Shown one piece after another: positions 25,553 to 34,483 of a DNA stretch of 64,000 nt (position 1 is its first letter; every line of letters starts with the position of its first letter). The notes under the pieces are model-generated. The model was not told where the DNA came from, did not search any database, and saw only the letters and a list, made by a program, of their open reading frames with translations. The position numbers were made by a program, and so were the translations under genes. Origin of the DNA: Bacillus sonorensis NBRC 101234 = KCTC 13918 (GTDB lineage Bacteria > Bacillota > Bacilli > Bacillales > Bacillaceae); contig NZ_BCVZ01000008.1 in assembly GCF_001592005.1 (NCBI RefSeq), positions 87,334 to 151,333 of the forward strand, written 5' to 3'.

Positions 25553-26827
25553 TTATACCCATCCTCTAAAGCGTGCAGCCTCGGCGACTTTTCTAACCCC
25601 CTCCATATATGCAGCCAAACGCATATCGACTTGATGGGTGATTGCCGTTTGATATATATTTTGAAAAGATTTCACCATAACCTCACGCAGCTTTTTGTCG
25701 ACTTCTTCGGCTGACCAGTAGTACCCCTGGTTATTTTGCACCCATTCAAAGTACGAAACCGTCACACCTCCAGCACTGGCCAGGATGTCCGGAACAAGCA
25801 GAATGCCTCTTTCATTGAGTACTCGTGTCGCGTCAGGAGTGGTCGGTCCGTTGGCAGCCTCTACAACAATTTTCGCTTGAATTTGGTGCGCATTTTCCAT
25901 TGTAATTTGATTAGAAACAGCAGCGGGTACAAGAATATCGCATTCCTTTTCCAGCAATTCTTCATTTGAGATGACGTCTGTGAATAGCTTTGTAATAGTG
26001 CCGAAGCTGTCGCGTCTATCAAGCAAATATTCGATGTCAAGACCTGTAGGATCATAAAGCGCCCCATATGCATCCGAAATGCCAATGACTTTCGCTCCGG
26101 CATGATGCATAAACTTTGCAATAAAACTCCCTGCATTTCCGAAGCCCTGAATAATGATCCGGGCTCCTTTCAAGGAAATACCTTTTCGTTTCACCGCTTC
26201 TTCAATACAAATGGTCACGCCGCTTGCTGTGGCCGTTTCGCGTCCATGAGATCCTCCTAAAACAAGCGGTTTCCCTGTAATAAAGCCCGGAGAATCAAAT
26301 TCCCTGAGACGGCTGTATTCATCCATCATCCAAGCCATGATTTGCGAGTTGGTATAGACATCAGGAGCCGGGATATCTTTGGTAGGTCCGACAATCTGGC
26401 TGATGGCTCGAACATATCCGCGGCTAAGCCTTTCTAATTCACCAAAAGACATGCTTCTGGGATCACAAATAATGCCTCCTTTTCCTCCGCCGTACGGAAG
26501 ATTGGTAATCCCGCACTTTAAAGTCATCCAGATGGCCAGCGCCTTGACCTCATCCTCATGCACATCGGGATGAAATCTGACTCCCCCTTTAGTAGGCCCG
26601 ATCGCATCATTATGTTGAGAACGATAACCGGTAAAAACCTTGACAGACCCATTATCCATTTTGACTGGAATACGGACTGTCAATGTACGTACCGGTTCTT
26701 TCATCAGTTCATATACATCTTCGGCATAACCTAATTTACGCAATGCTCTTTTGATAATGGTTTGTGTAGAATGAAGTAGGTTCAAAGATTCCTTTGTTTC
26801 TGATGTTAATGGATTAGTTGGTGACAT
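25553..26827 (-). CDS. rocG: NAD-specific glutamate dehydrogenase RocG
   Basis: This 424-residue hexameric dehydrogenase oxidatively deaminates glutamate to 2-oxoglutarate and ammonium, the last step of arginine/proline use. Visible are the glutamate-binding and catalytic segment LPYGGGKGGI (catalytic Lys region), QIVGPTKDIPAPDVYTNSQIMAWMMDEYS, and the NAD fold IIIQGFGNAGSF. Length and sequence follow B. subtilis RocG closely. The start at 26827 has AAGGAGAG seven bases upstream. The same frame is open back to 26944, and an in-frame ATG at 26908 with a weak GGAG could give a 27-residue extension, but this is less likely. Control is by SigL/RocR and probably CcpA. Confidence 0.93.
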   Translation of the reverse strand: MSPTNPLTSETKESLNLLHSTQTIIKRALRKLGYAEDVYELMKEPVRTLTVRIPVKMDNGSVKVFTGYRSQHNDAIGPTKGGVRFHPDVHEDEVKALAIWMTLKCGITNLPYGGGKGGIICDPRSMSFGELERLSRGYVRAISQIVGPTKDIPAPDVYTNSQIMAWMMDEYSRLREFDSPGFITGKPLVLGGSHGRETATASGVTICIEEAVKRKGISLKGARIIIQGFGNAGSFIAKFMHHAGAKVIGISDAYGALYDPTGLDIEYLLDRRDSFGTITKLFTDVISNEELLEKECDILVPAAVSNQITMENAHQIQAKIVVEAANGPTTPDATRVLNERGILLVPDILASAGGVTVSYFEWVQNNQGYYWSAEEVDKKLREVMVKSFQNIYQTAITHQVDMRLAAYMEGVRKVAEAARFRGWV

Positions 26828-26883
26828 CTGAATTCTCTCCTTAAAAATTGATAATCCATAAGCCTGAAACAATATGCTGTTAA

Positions 26884-26897
26884 CGAAAGCGTTTTCA
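26884..26897 (-). promoter_or_regulatory. cre site in the rocG leader
   Basis: On the minus strand TGAAAACGCTTTCG matches TGWAANCGNTNWCA except at the last base. It lies downstream of the SigL start site, where CcpA would act as a roadblock, matching the known glucose repression of B. subtilis rocG. Confidence 0.8.
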
Positions 26898-26959
26898 ATA
26901 TGCGGCATATTACTCCATAAATGACGGCCTCCTTCTAGAATCAATCTGCCAAAAAATAA

Positions 26960-26975
26960 TGCAAGATCCGTGCCA
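26960..26975 (-). promoter_or_regulatory. SigL (sigma-54) promoter of rocG
   Basis: On the minus strand TGGCAC-GGATC-TTGCA is a perfect sigma-54 -24/-12 element. It lies about 130 bases upstream of the rocG start codon. Confidence 0.93.
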
Positions 26976-27467
26976 GCTTTTTATAAGATGGAATGATCTC
27001 CCCAGGCCATAAAAAGCTGATGCGGGAAATCGCGAAGGAAACCGGGACTTCTATGTTTGATCAGTTTTAACAGCACGGAGGGGGGATTGGGAAAGACATT
27101 CGAGACGACAAAAAAACGAGGGGGCTGCTCTCTGCTTCGCCGATTCCTGCTGAGATATGAAGGGAGAGATTCGGCTGGTTATAAAGCGCGGACTTTGCTT
27201 ACCGTTCCTGCTTCAAGTTTTATTCATTCCATTTCCTTTATTGATTTATATATTGAAAAATCTCACGGAACAACCGCAAAAAAAGGATGAAATTTGTCAG
27301 ATTTCATCCTTTTGCGTGCCAATGCGATTGATGCCCTTCGGGTTCCGGGAAACAGCTATAAAACACAGCCGGAAACTCGCAGGAGTTGAGATGGTCGTGC
27401 TGAGTATACGCTTCTAAAAAAAGAAGGTTAACCGCATGGTGTGACATTCTCCCAACAACGACTCCAT
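26976..27467. other. Gene-free stretch between rocG and xynB
   Basis: No supported gene is present. A plus-strand frame at 26988 (MISPGHKKLMREIAKETGTSMFDQF) looks like a protein tail but is unrecognised. A hairpin at 27281-27313 is listed separately. Confidence 0.4.
27281..27314. terminator. Orphan hairpin terminator
   Basis: AAGGATGAAAT and ATTTCATCCTT form a perfect 11-base stem with a 7-base loop and flanking A and T runs. No intact gene feeds it from the plus side; it could protect against minus-strand read-through from xynB. Confidence 0.6.
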
Positions 27468-29069
27468 TTACAGCTCTTTATACGTAAAATAGGAAAAATC
27501 GGCATGTTTATTCGCACCGCTCGTATCTTGACATTGCATGCCTACAAAAGCTCCTGTGAAGAACCCTCCGCCGCGAATATAATCATCCGACAATTTTTTG
27601 GACTCTAGTATAATCTCGATTTTATGCCAGTCTTCTTTATTAAAGGAATAGGAGTAATTATATTTTTCCTGTTCAACATTTACTCTTAAATAAACATATT
27701 GTATGTCAGGCGGGATGACAATTTTTTCTTTTAGGGGTTGTGAAAATGAAAAGTTGTCGCATATCGTAACATCCAGAATGCGGCCAAGATCTTCATCATA
27801 AGTGATTTGAAGAGCCGTCCAGTTCTCTGTGTTGTAGTAATTCACCAATCCAGCCGCTTGCTGAAAGTTCTCCGGGTAAAATTCAACAGCAGTTTCCGCT
27901 ATAAAACAGAGGCTTTGCCAACGTCTTGCTACAAATGCCTGGGTAAATGTAGATGTCAGTGATTCATGGCCAAATAAGCGCAAATGGTTCGGCCTTTCGG
28001 TTAATGAGCCTAATTCTTTCGTAAACGGGATCCGCAATGTCTGAAAGTTAATATTTAATGTCGAAGCTTCGAATTTGTCGATTTCCGGATATGTCGGCGG
28101 AAACTTCGTTTCGGATATGCGGGGCGCTTCCACCTCCACACTCCCCTCTTTTCCGCCCGCCACATAAGGCCATCCGTCTTCCCACTCCAATTTTTGAATC
28201 GCTGTTTCTCTGCCCAAAGGACAATATCCTCTTTGGTGTATAATCGAGTCATCATCAGGATGAATGGGACGTCCGGCTAAATGCGCTAAATACCACTCAC
28301 CTGTATGTGTTTGGACAATTGATGCATGTCCGCATTTTTGCAATGGATTTCCAGGGGCATGCCAAGACGTTAAAATGGGGTTATCCGGATGAACTTCATA
28401 CGGACCTTCGATATGTTTTGACCTGGCAATTGTAGCGGCATGTTCGAACCTTGTTCCTCCTTCTGCTGTTAATAAATAGTAATAATCCCCGATATGATAA
28501 AGGTGCGGCGCTTCAGTCAGTTTGATATCTGAACCTTTAAAAATGATTTTCGGATGATTGATTAATTTTTTTTCCTCTGCGGAATATTCCTGCATCACAA
28601 TGCCCCCAAATGAATGGCGGTCGATTCGATGATCCCACAGCATATTTAACAGATATTTCCTCCCGTCATCATCATGGAACAAAGAAGCATCAAAGCCGGA
28701 ACTGTTTAGTTTAACCGGCTCCCCCCAATCCCCATCAACGGTTTCCGATGTGACTAAATAGTTATGGCAGTCTTTCCATGCTCCATCCACAACCTTTACA
28801 TCCGTATATATAAGCCAGAACCTGTCATCGCTGTAGCTTAGGCAAGGCGCCCATACTCCGCCCGAGTTGGGATTTCCTTTCATATCCAATTGCGAAACCC
28901 TCTGCAGCGGATGGGCGATCAAATGCCAATTCACCAAATCTTTTGAATGATGGATTTGCACCCCTGGAAACCATTCAAAGGTGGATACAGCTATATAATA
29001 ATCCTCACCGACTCTGCATATGCTTGGATCGGGATTGAAGCCTTTCAGCACCGGATTGATAATTTTCAT
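27468..29069 (-). CDS. xynB: GH43 beta-xylosidase XynB
   Basis: This 533-residue cytoplasmic glycoside hydrolase family 43 enzyme releases xylose from imported xylo-oligosaccharides. The five-bladed propeller carries the catalytic base aspartate in [10 protein letters not shown] (Asp15) and the pKa-modulating aspartate in [12 protein letters not shown]. The acid glutamate is in [17 protein letters not shown]. The C-terminal third is the beta-sandwich that closes the active site. The start at 29069 is used because AAGGAGG is seven bases from the second ATG and only one base from the first. It lies 36 bases downstream of xynP. Sequence and order match B. subtilis xynPB. Confidence 0.94.
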   Translation of the reverse strand: MKIINPVLKGFNPDPSICRVGEDYYIAVSTFEWFPGVQIHHSKDLVNWHLIAHPLQRVSQLDMKGNPNSGGVWAPCLSYSDDRFWLIYTDVKVVDGAWKDCHNYLVTSETVDGDWGEPVKLNSSGFDASLFHDDDGRKYLLNMLWDHRIDRHSFGGIVMQEYSAEEKKLINHPKIIFKGSDIKLTEAPHLYHIGDYYYLLTAEGGTRFEHAATIARSKHIEGPYEVHPDNPILTSWHAPGNPLQKCGHASIVQTHTGEWYLAHLAGRPIHPDDDSIIHQRGYCPLGRETAIQKLEWEDGWPYVAGGKEGSVEVEAPRISETKFPPTYPEIDKFEASTLNINFQTLRIPFTKELGSLTERPNHLRLFGHESLTSTFTQAFVARRWQSLCFIAETAVEFYPENFQQAAGLVNYYNTENWTALQITYDEDLGRILDVTICDNFSFSQPLKEKIVIPPDIQYVYLRVNVEQEKYNYSYSFNKEDWHKIEIILESKKLSDDYIRGGGFFTGAFVGMQCQDTSGANKHADFSYFTYKEL

Positions 29070-29111
29070 CTTCATTCCTCCTTACATATTTGTCTGCAAT
29101 TTCACAAATGA

Positions 29112-30506
29112 TTAATCTATCTTAAACTCATTGATATGATCCAAGTAGACTTTTTCCCTATTCTCTAATTCACGTACGACTTTTGTATATTTTTCTTCGC
29201 TCAAATTGTAGAAGTTGATGTCGATCATCGCTAAGATCAGGAAAATAACAGGAATGACAGTTGTCGTGATTAAGATTCCTGTCAACGCTTCAGGCGATTG
29301 AACCTGACCTGCAACATAGCCGAACTTGTCCAATATAAGCCCCGGAACGATTCCGCCGAGCGCCATGCCAAACTTAAAAAAGAAGCCGATAATGGCATAA
29401 ATCAATCCGCCCAAACGTTTTCCTGTCTTATATTCGCCGTATTCGATTGTTTCAGGAATAAGCGCCCACATATACCCCCCTGCGGTAACACTTCCTATTG
29501 CGGCAATGACACGAAAGAAGAGCACGAGAAACACATTGCTTGGCGGAATGATGAGAATGGCCAAAAGTCCGATGATGTTCAATAATAAAGCGGCATTTAA
29601 GAGTTTTCTCTTTCCCAGCCATTTATTGATTCGGGGAATAAACGGCAGAATCGCCAATGCAGGGAGGCTCCCCAGCAAGCCGTACCATTTCACAAGGTCT
29701 TCTCTGCCCACATTGTACGTCATGTAGTAAATCCCAACAGAATTGCTGATAGAGTTGACGCCAAAGATAATGATAAAGAAAATGCTGAGGACAACTAATG
29801 GGCGATTCACCCGAAATTGCTCGAATATATCTGAGAATTTATTTTTTTCGTCCGGCTTTTGCAGTGTGACCCGTTCTTTTGTACTTTTAAAACAAAAGAT
29901 TAATAGACAGGCGCCGATGATCCCCAACATGCTCATCGTCAGCTGCCAGCCAAGAGCGGTGTTTCCAGTCGCATCACCTAAATAGGCAGACAATAGAGGA
30001 ACAAAAAAAGATACGATGAGTCCGCCAAGATTGGCGAAGACCATCCGAACAGAAGTAATGCTGACGACCTCCTGGTTATCTCTGGTCATCGCAGACGTTA
30101 ATGCACCATATGGAACATTGATCGTCGTATATGTGAGTGATAAGCCGACATACGTGATATAGGCGTAGATTAATTTGCCCGTATCGGAAAAATCCGGGGT
30201 TGTGAAACAGAGGATGGCAAGTACTGAAAGCGGAAATGCGCCAAACAGCAGATAAGGCCTAAAACGCCCGAATTTGCTGTTTGTCCGGTCTACTATTGTT
30301 CCGATAAAAGGATCGGCCAGTGCATCAATAATCCGAACAACCAAAAACATTGTACCGGCAGCGGCTGCTGACAAACCATAAACATCAGTATAGAAAAATA
30401 AAAGATACGTTGAAACTGTCGTGTAAATTAAATTACACGCTAAATCTCCAGAAGCGTAGCCGGATTTCTCAAACATACTCACCTTTTTTACATTTTCACT
30501 CGCCAT
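29112..30506 (-). CDS. xynP: Xyloside/xylo-oligosaccharide symporter XynP
   Basis: This 464-residue transporter of the glycoside-pentoside-hexuronide:cation symporter family has 12 membrane helices. The GPH pattern is clear in MFLVVRIIDALADPFIGTIVDRTNSKFGRFRPYLLFGAFPLS. It should import beta-xylosides with Na+ or H+ for hydrolysis by XynB, the next gene. The start has an AAGGAGG site. A SigA promoter, a XylR-type operator and a perfect cre box lie about 400 bases upstream, leaving an unusually long leader. Confidence 0.93.
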   Translation of the reverse strand: MASENVKKVSMFEKSGYASGDLACNLIYTTVSTYLLFFYTDVYGLSAAAAGTMFLVVRIIDALADPFIGTIVDRTNSKFGRFRPYLLFGAFPLSVLAILCFTTPDFSDTGKLIYAYITYVGLSLTYTTINVPYGALTSAMTRDNQEVVSITSVRMVFANLGGLIVSFFVPLLSAYLGDATGNTALGWQLTMSMLGIIGACLLIFCFKSTKERVTLQKPDEKNKFSDIFEQFRVNRPLVVLSIFFIIIFGVNSISNSVGIYYMTYNVGREDLVKWYGLLGSLPALAILPFIPRINKWLGKRKLLNAALLLNIIGLLAILIIPPSNVFLVLFFRVIAAIGSVTAGGYMWALIPETIEYGEYKTGKRLGGLIYAIIGFFFKFGMALGGIVPGLILDKFGYVAGQVQSPEALTGILITTTVIPVIFLILAMIDINFYNLSEEKYTKVVRELENREKVYLDHINEFKID

Positions 30507-30767
30507 GATTCTTTCCTCCTTAAAAGCCTTTCAAAAGGGGCTTTATTTAGTCTCAGGAACAAACCTACAAGTTTGAAAGTATGCACAACCATAGGACAAG
30601 CCGGCTCTTGTTGGAGAAACAGTTGGAATCGACAGCCTTTGCGCCACCCCCAATTTAGCCTATATGCATTTTGAATTTTCAGAAAAATAACTTTCTTAAA
30701 CTGGGGAATAAGAGCTTGAACTGTGTGACCAGACGCTGAGCCACGGTAGGAATATTGGTGGGAAAAT

Positions 30768-30878
30768 TTATTCGCTGTATGCTAAATCAATGTCGCTAGG
30801 CTGTATCAAATCTTTTTCACTAGGATCATAAAATTCGATTTTGACCCTGCACAAGTTAAGCAGGTCAATTTTTACCAC
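30768..30878 (-). CDS. Possible 36-residue ORF in the xynP leader
   Basis: From GTG 30878 the leader reads VVKIDLLNLCRVKIEF then YDPSEKDLIQPSDIDLAYSE and a stop. Its composition is protein-like (amphipathic, charged) and unlike random frames nearby. The ribosome binding site (AGAAG directly against the start) is poor, and no family is recognised. It could be a leader peptide or a gene fragment left when the promoter was captured. Confidence 0.3.
   Translation of the reverse strand: MVKIDLLNLCRVKIEFYDPSEKDLIQPSDIDLAYSE
30841..30868. repeat. Hairpin in the xynP leader
   Basis: TTGACCCTGC (30841-30850) pairs with GCAGGTCAA (30860-30868), with one bulged base and a 9-base loop. No T run follows, so it is not an obvious terminator. 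Confidence 0.5.
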
Positions 30879-30893
30879 CTTCTAACGCTTGAA

Positions 30894-30916
30894 CTTTGTT
30901 TATTCATCAAACTAAG
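30894..30916 (-). promoter_or_regulatory. XylR-type operator of xynPB
   Basis: On the minus strand TTAGTTTG followed by AAACAAAG resembles the Bacillus XylR operator (TTAGTTTGTTT...AAACAAACTAA), with the left half intact and the right half degenerate. It overlaps the -10 and start region. Confidence 0.65.
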
Positions 30917-30943
30917 TGTAAGCCAGCATGAAAACGTTGTCAA
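30915..30943 (-). promoter_or_regulatory. SigA promoter of xynPB
   Basis: On the minus strand TTGACA (30938-30943) and TACACT (30915-30920) are 17 bases apart. Confidence 0.8.
30929..30942 (+). promoter_or_regulatory. Perfect cre site over the xynPB promoter
   Basis: TGAAAACGTTGTCA fits every fixed position of TGWAANCGNTNWCA. It covers the spacer and most of the -35 box, so CcpA binding should repress in glucose. Confidence 0.85.
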
Positions 30944-31134
30944 TTATTAGTTTTATATCTTAATTTTTGTTTAATAGAGACGGAAAAACGCCCGATTAGA
31001 AGACTCCGTTTCCTCCCCATATCTTCTCTTTTGCTGCATCATCACCCCTTTGCCTGACAAGGGGATGTTTTATTTTCCCCCGCCTTGGTATGATGAGAAA
31101 AACGACAACTTAAAGGGGATCAGGAGGCGTTTAC

Positions 31135-32043
31135 ATGAATGTGAATCACCTTGTTTCAGGCAGAACGGTTTTAAACCAATACGTGCATCACTTAGAGCCA
31201 AACGGCGCTTCATTTTACGTCCATTATTGGGGAGCTATGCCCAATCACTATCATACGCTGGTGCATAAGCATTCTTTTTTTGAAATTTGTTATGTGGTAA
31301 AAGGAGACGGCTATTATCTTGAACGCGGTTGTACATATCCGCTTAAGGAGAATACGATTTTTATGTCAAGGCCGGAAATATTGCACCAAATCAAAAGCGA
31401 GACCGGGCTGGTTATCCTTTATGTCGGCTTTGAGCTAAACGAAGAAAATTCAAGCGCTGAATGGATCAAAGTGATCGAGGAGGTGAAGCAAAGCGGCAAT
31501 GTGACAGTCTATGCAAAAGATGAAGAAGCGCCGTGCTTGCTTTGGAAAACGTTAATGCTGCAAGCGGCGCAGCCCGTAAAAGCATTTTGTAAAGAGATCC
31601 TGGGGGATCTGTCGCAGGCTTTAATCCTGTCATTAATTCAAACCATTCTCCCCTCTGCCCACCACCCGATGCAGCAGCCTATTCAAACATCTTCAGCACT
31701 ATTGACTGAAGTCAAGCTGCATATTCAAGACAACCTGTCACAATCATTAAAGCTGAAAGATGTCGCACATCACTTTCATATTTCAGGAAGGCACTTGTCC
31801 CGTTTATTTTCAGCAGAGCTCGGCGTCAGCTACTCGGAATTCGTGCAAAACGAAAAAATCGTTAAAGCTGCTGAATTGCTGAAAACAACGGACTTATCGA
31901 TCAAAGAAATCGCGGAAGAAATCGGTTTTACCGTCCACTATTTCACACGTGTATTTGCCGCCAAGATCGGAAGCTCCCCCGGGCTTTTCCGGTCGCTTTA
32001 CAAAGATTCAAAAATGACCGTATTTCACGCCGGCAAATCGTGA
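31135..32043 (+). CDS. yfiF: AraC-family regulator YfiF
   Basis: This 302-residue regulator has an N-terminal cupin-like sensor (about 20-110, with HYHTLVHKHSFFEICYVVKGDGYYLERG). A C-terminal pair of AraC helix-turn-helix motifs follows (about 195-290, with LKLKDVAHHFHISGRHLSRLFSAELG and LSIKEIAEEIGFTVHYFTRVFAAKIG). It probably senses a sugar or derivative and controls the adjacent yfiH-yfiI. The order regulator, isomerase, dehydrogenase matches B. subtilis yfiF-yfiH-yfiI, but the transporter gene yfiG found there is missing here. The start follows AGGAGG. The identity of the inducer is unknown. Confidence 0.82.
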   Translation: MNVNHLVSGRTVLNQYVHHLEPNGASFYVHYWGAMPNHYHTLVHKHSFFEICYVVKGDGYYLERGCTYPLKENTIFMSRPEILHQIKSETGLVILYVGFELNEENSSAEWIKVIEEVKQSGNVTVYAKDEEAPCLLWKTLMLQAAQPVKAFCKEILGDLSQALILSLIQTILPSAHHPMQQPIQTSSALLTEVKLHIQDNLSQSLKLKDVAHHFHISGRHLSRLFSAELGVSYSEFVQNEKIVKAAELLKTTDLSIKEIAEEIGFTVHYFTRVFAAKIGSSPGLFRSLYKDSKMTVFHAGKS

Positions 32044-32096
32044 TTTGAAAGAAATGATGTCCTGAAACGACAAAAGAATGTCTCTATCTGATAAAG

Positions 32097-32112
32097 ACGA
32101 GACAAATCTCGT
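32097..32112. promoter_or_regulatory. Perfect dyad ahead of yfiH
   Basis: ACGAGA-CAAA-TCTCGT lies directly upstream of a TATAAT box (32118-32123), where a -35 should be. It may be the regulator's operator or a small hairpin ending yfiF. Confidence 0.5.
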
Positions 32113-32130
32113 TACTTTATAATCTTAAAA

Positions 32131-32144
32131 AGAAAGCGATTACA
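32131..32144 (+). promoter_or_regulatory. cre site ahead of yfiH
   Basis: AGAAAGCGATTACA matches TGWAANCGNTNWCA except at the first base. It lies between the -10 box and the yfiH ribosome binding site. Confidence 0.7.
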
Positions 32145-32166
32145 AATCCTGAGGAGGAATACTTCA

Positions 32167-33108
32167 ATGAAACTATCTTATGTAACCGACAGTTTAGGGC
32201 ATTTGCCTTTTGAAGAAATGCTTGACGCTGCTGCAGAACTTGGCATTGATACGCTGGAAATGACAACCGGCGGCTGGTCACCCGCTCCCCACTTAAATCT
32301 CGATGAATTGCTGCAAAGCAGCGATAAAAGGCGCGAATTTGCAGAGGCGCTGGAAAAACGGAATATGACGCTTTGCGCCTTAAATTGCTCCGGAAATCCT
32401 TTAGATCCGGGAGATCTGGGCAGAGAACACAGGGAAGTCACAGAAAAAACGATGGAGCTTGCGGGATTATTAGGCATCAAAAAAGTCATCATGATGAGCG
32501 GTTTGCCGGCCGGAAGTCCTGAGGACAAAACGCCGAACTGGATTACATACACGGTGAGCTGGCCGCCTGTCTTAAAAGAAATCTTAACCTACCAGTGGGA
32601 AGAAGTCGCGGTCCCTTACTGGAAAAAGCTTGTCAAAAAAGCGGAAAGCTGCGGCGTTGAAAAAATCGCATTGGAAAATTTCAGCTCTCAATTAGTCTAT
32701 AATCCTGAGACGCTCTTTCGGCTTCGAAACGCGGTCGGCCCGATCGTCGGGCTGAACCTTGATCCAAGCCACCTATTATGGATGGGGGCAGATCCAATCA
32801 TCGCTGCAAGAGAACTGGGAGAGGCCATTCATCATGTCCACGGCAAAGATGTCAGAATTGAAAGACAAGTAGCCGCCGTAAACGGCGTCTTAGAAACAAA
32901 GGAAGTGACTGACACGGCCAATCGGGCGTGGAATTATGTAGCTGTCGGATGCGGACAGGATTTGCAGTGGTGGAAAGAATTTTTCTCAGTCGTGAAAATG
33001 ATGGGTTATGACAGTGAAGTTTCTTTGGAAATGGAGGATCTCACGATGTCACCGGAAGCTGGCATCAGAACATCGATCAAAGCATTAAAGCAAACAATCA
33101 GCCAATAG
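32167..33108 (+). CDS. yfiH: Sugar phosphate isomerase/epimerase YfiH
   Basis: This 313-residue TIM-barrel protein of the AP endonuclease 2/xylose-isomerase-like family should isomerise or epimerise a keto-sugar or inositol derivative using a divalent metal. Metal-site residues are expected in KIALENFSSQLVYNPE (Glu), GLNLDPSHLLWMGADP (Asp and His), HHVHGKD and VSLEMED. The start follows GAGGAGG. The gap to yfiI is 12 bases, with its ribosome binding site in between, so they form an operon. The substrate is not known. A cre site upstream implies glucose repression. Confidence 0.88.
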   Translation: MKLSYVTDSLGHLPFEEMLDAAAELGIDTLEMTTGGWSPAPHLNLDELLQSSDKRREFAEALEKRNMTLCALNCSGNPLDPGDLGREHREVTEKTMELAGLLGIKKVIMMSGLPAGSPEDKTPNWITYTVSWPPVLKEILTYQWEEVAVPYWKKLVKKAESCGVEKIALENFSSQLVYNPETLFRLRNAVGPIVGLNLDPSHLLWMGADPIIAARELGEAIHHVHGKDVRIERQVAAVNGVLETKEVTDTANRAWNYVAVGCGQDLQWWKEFFSVVKMMGYDSEVSLEMEDLTMSPEAGIRTSIKALKQTISQ

Positions 33109-33120
33109 GAGGTTGCCATC

Positions 33121-34299
33121 ATGCTGAATGGAGAAAAGATCATTTCAAGGCCTTTGCGCTGGGCAATGGTAGGCGGAGGAAGGCTCAGCCAGGTTGGATA
33201 TAAGCATCGCACAGGCGCCCTGAGAGACAATACAGCCTTTCGATTAACAGCCGGTGCATTTGATATCGATGCTGAAAGAGGAAAAGACTTCGGGATGAAC
33301 CTCGGAGTGAGTGCGGAGCGCTGTTATCCTGACTATCAAACGATGTTTGCAGAAGAAGCCAAGCGGGACGATGGCATAGAGGTTGTCTCGATTGCCACTC
33401 CGAACCGCACCCATTATGAAATCTGCAAGGCGGCGCTTGAAGCGGATTTGCATGTCACCTGTGAAAAGCCGCTGTTTTTCACCTCAGAAGAGGGTTATGA
33501 AATAAAAGCCCTTGCGGAGGAAAAAGGAAAAGTTATCGGCGTGACGTACGGTTTTTCCGGCAATCAAATGCTGCTTCAAATGCGTGCCATGATTGAACAG
33601 GGGCAAATCGGCGATATTCGCGTGGTCGATTTGCAGTATACACACGGATTCAGCGCAACAGATGAAGTTGAAAAAACAAGCGACGCGCAAAAATGGCGCG
33701 TCGACCCTGCAATCGCCGGACCAAGCTTTGTGCTGGGCGATCTGTCCACCCATACCTATTATATGTCGCAGCTCATTATGCCTCATATAAAGATAAAAGA
33801 GCTGCTGTGTGACCGCCAGAGCTTCGTCAAAAATCGCGCTCCGCTCGAGGACAACGCCTACGTCCTGATGCATTATGAAAACGGAGCGGTCGGGACGATG
33901 TGGACCTCCTCGATCAACGCCGGGTGTATGGATGGTCACAGAATCAGAATCGTCGGCTCGAAAGCAAGTCTGGAATGGTGGGACAGCAAACCGAACGAGC
34001 TGACATATGAAGTGCAGGGAGAGCCGATTCAGACGCTCGTTCGCGCCATGCCTTATTTGGACAGCCGCTGCAATGCGGATGAACGGCTGGGCGCCCTGCA
34101 TACTGAAGGACTGTCTGAAGCATGGGCCAATATTTATTTGAAATTTGCCATCGCGATTGACGCTAAAAACCGCGGAGATGAAGAAACGTTAAAAAGCCTG
34201 GTTTATCCTGATATCGATGCCGGTATTGAGGGAATGCGCTGGGTTGAAAATTGCGTGCGTTCAGCAGGACAAGGCTCGGTGTGGGTTGATTTTCAATAA
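33121..34299 (+). CDS. yfiI: Gfo/Idh/MocA oxidoreductase YfiI
   Basis: This 392-residue NAD(P)-dependent dehydrogenase has an N-terminal Rossmann fold (WAMVGGGRLSQVGYKHR at about 14-30), the conserved CEKPLFF motif (about 118-124) whose lysine takes part in catalysis, and a C-terminal GFO/IDH/MocA beta-sheet domain. It should oxidise a hydroxyl of a sugar, inositol or amino-sugar, acting with YfiH. It is the second and last gene of the unit, with a strong shared terminator about 150 bases on. The substrate is unknown. Confidence 0.88.
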   Translation: MLNGEKIISRPLRWAMVGGGRLSQVGYKHRTGALRDNTAFRLTAGAFDIDAERGKDFGMNLGVSAERCYPDYQTMFAEEAKRDDGIEVVSIATPNRTHYEICKAALEADLHVTCEKPLFFTSEEGYEIKALAEEKGKVIGVTYGFSGNQMLLQMRAMIEQGQIGDIRVVDLQYTHGFSATDEVEKTSDAQKWRVDPAIAGPSFVLGDLSTHTYYMSQLIMPHIKIKELLCDRQSFVKNRAPLEDNAYVLMHYENGAVGTMWTSSINAGCMDGHRIRIVGSKASLEWWDSKPNELTYEVQGEPIQTLVRAMPYLDSRCNADERLGALHTEGLSEAWANIYLKFAIAIDAKNRGDEETLKSLVYPDIDAGIEGMRWVENCVRSAGQGSVWVDFQ

Positions 34300-34453
34300 T
34301 AATAGGCAAGCGCGTTTTGTCCCATGATTCATTTCCAAAAACGCCGGCCAAAGCGCTATAGCCAATACGACTTGTATAGACCAGCATATGCCGGGCCATA
34401 TCACTTTATTCAAAGCTGGTTCAGCCGTAAAGACCGCATCCTATGAAGGCATT

Positions 34454-34483
34454 AAGGCCGGGATCAAACATCCCGGCCTTTTG
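34454..34483. terminator. Bidirectional terminator between yfiI and sacC
   Basis: AAGGCCGGGAT and ATCCCGGCCTT form a perfect 11-base stem followed by TTT. It lies beside the sacC stop codon and serves both convergent units. Confidence 0.85.

Noticed and set aside
33484..34101. 205-codon minus-strand frame inside yfiI
   Set aside because: Antisense shadow of a well-supported dehydrogenase gene.
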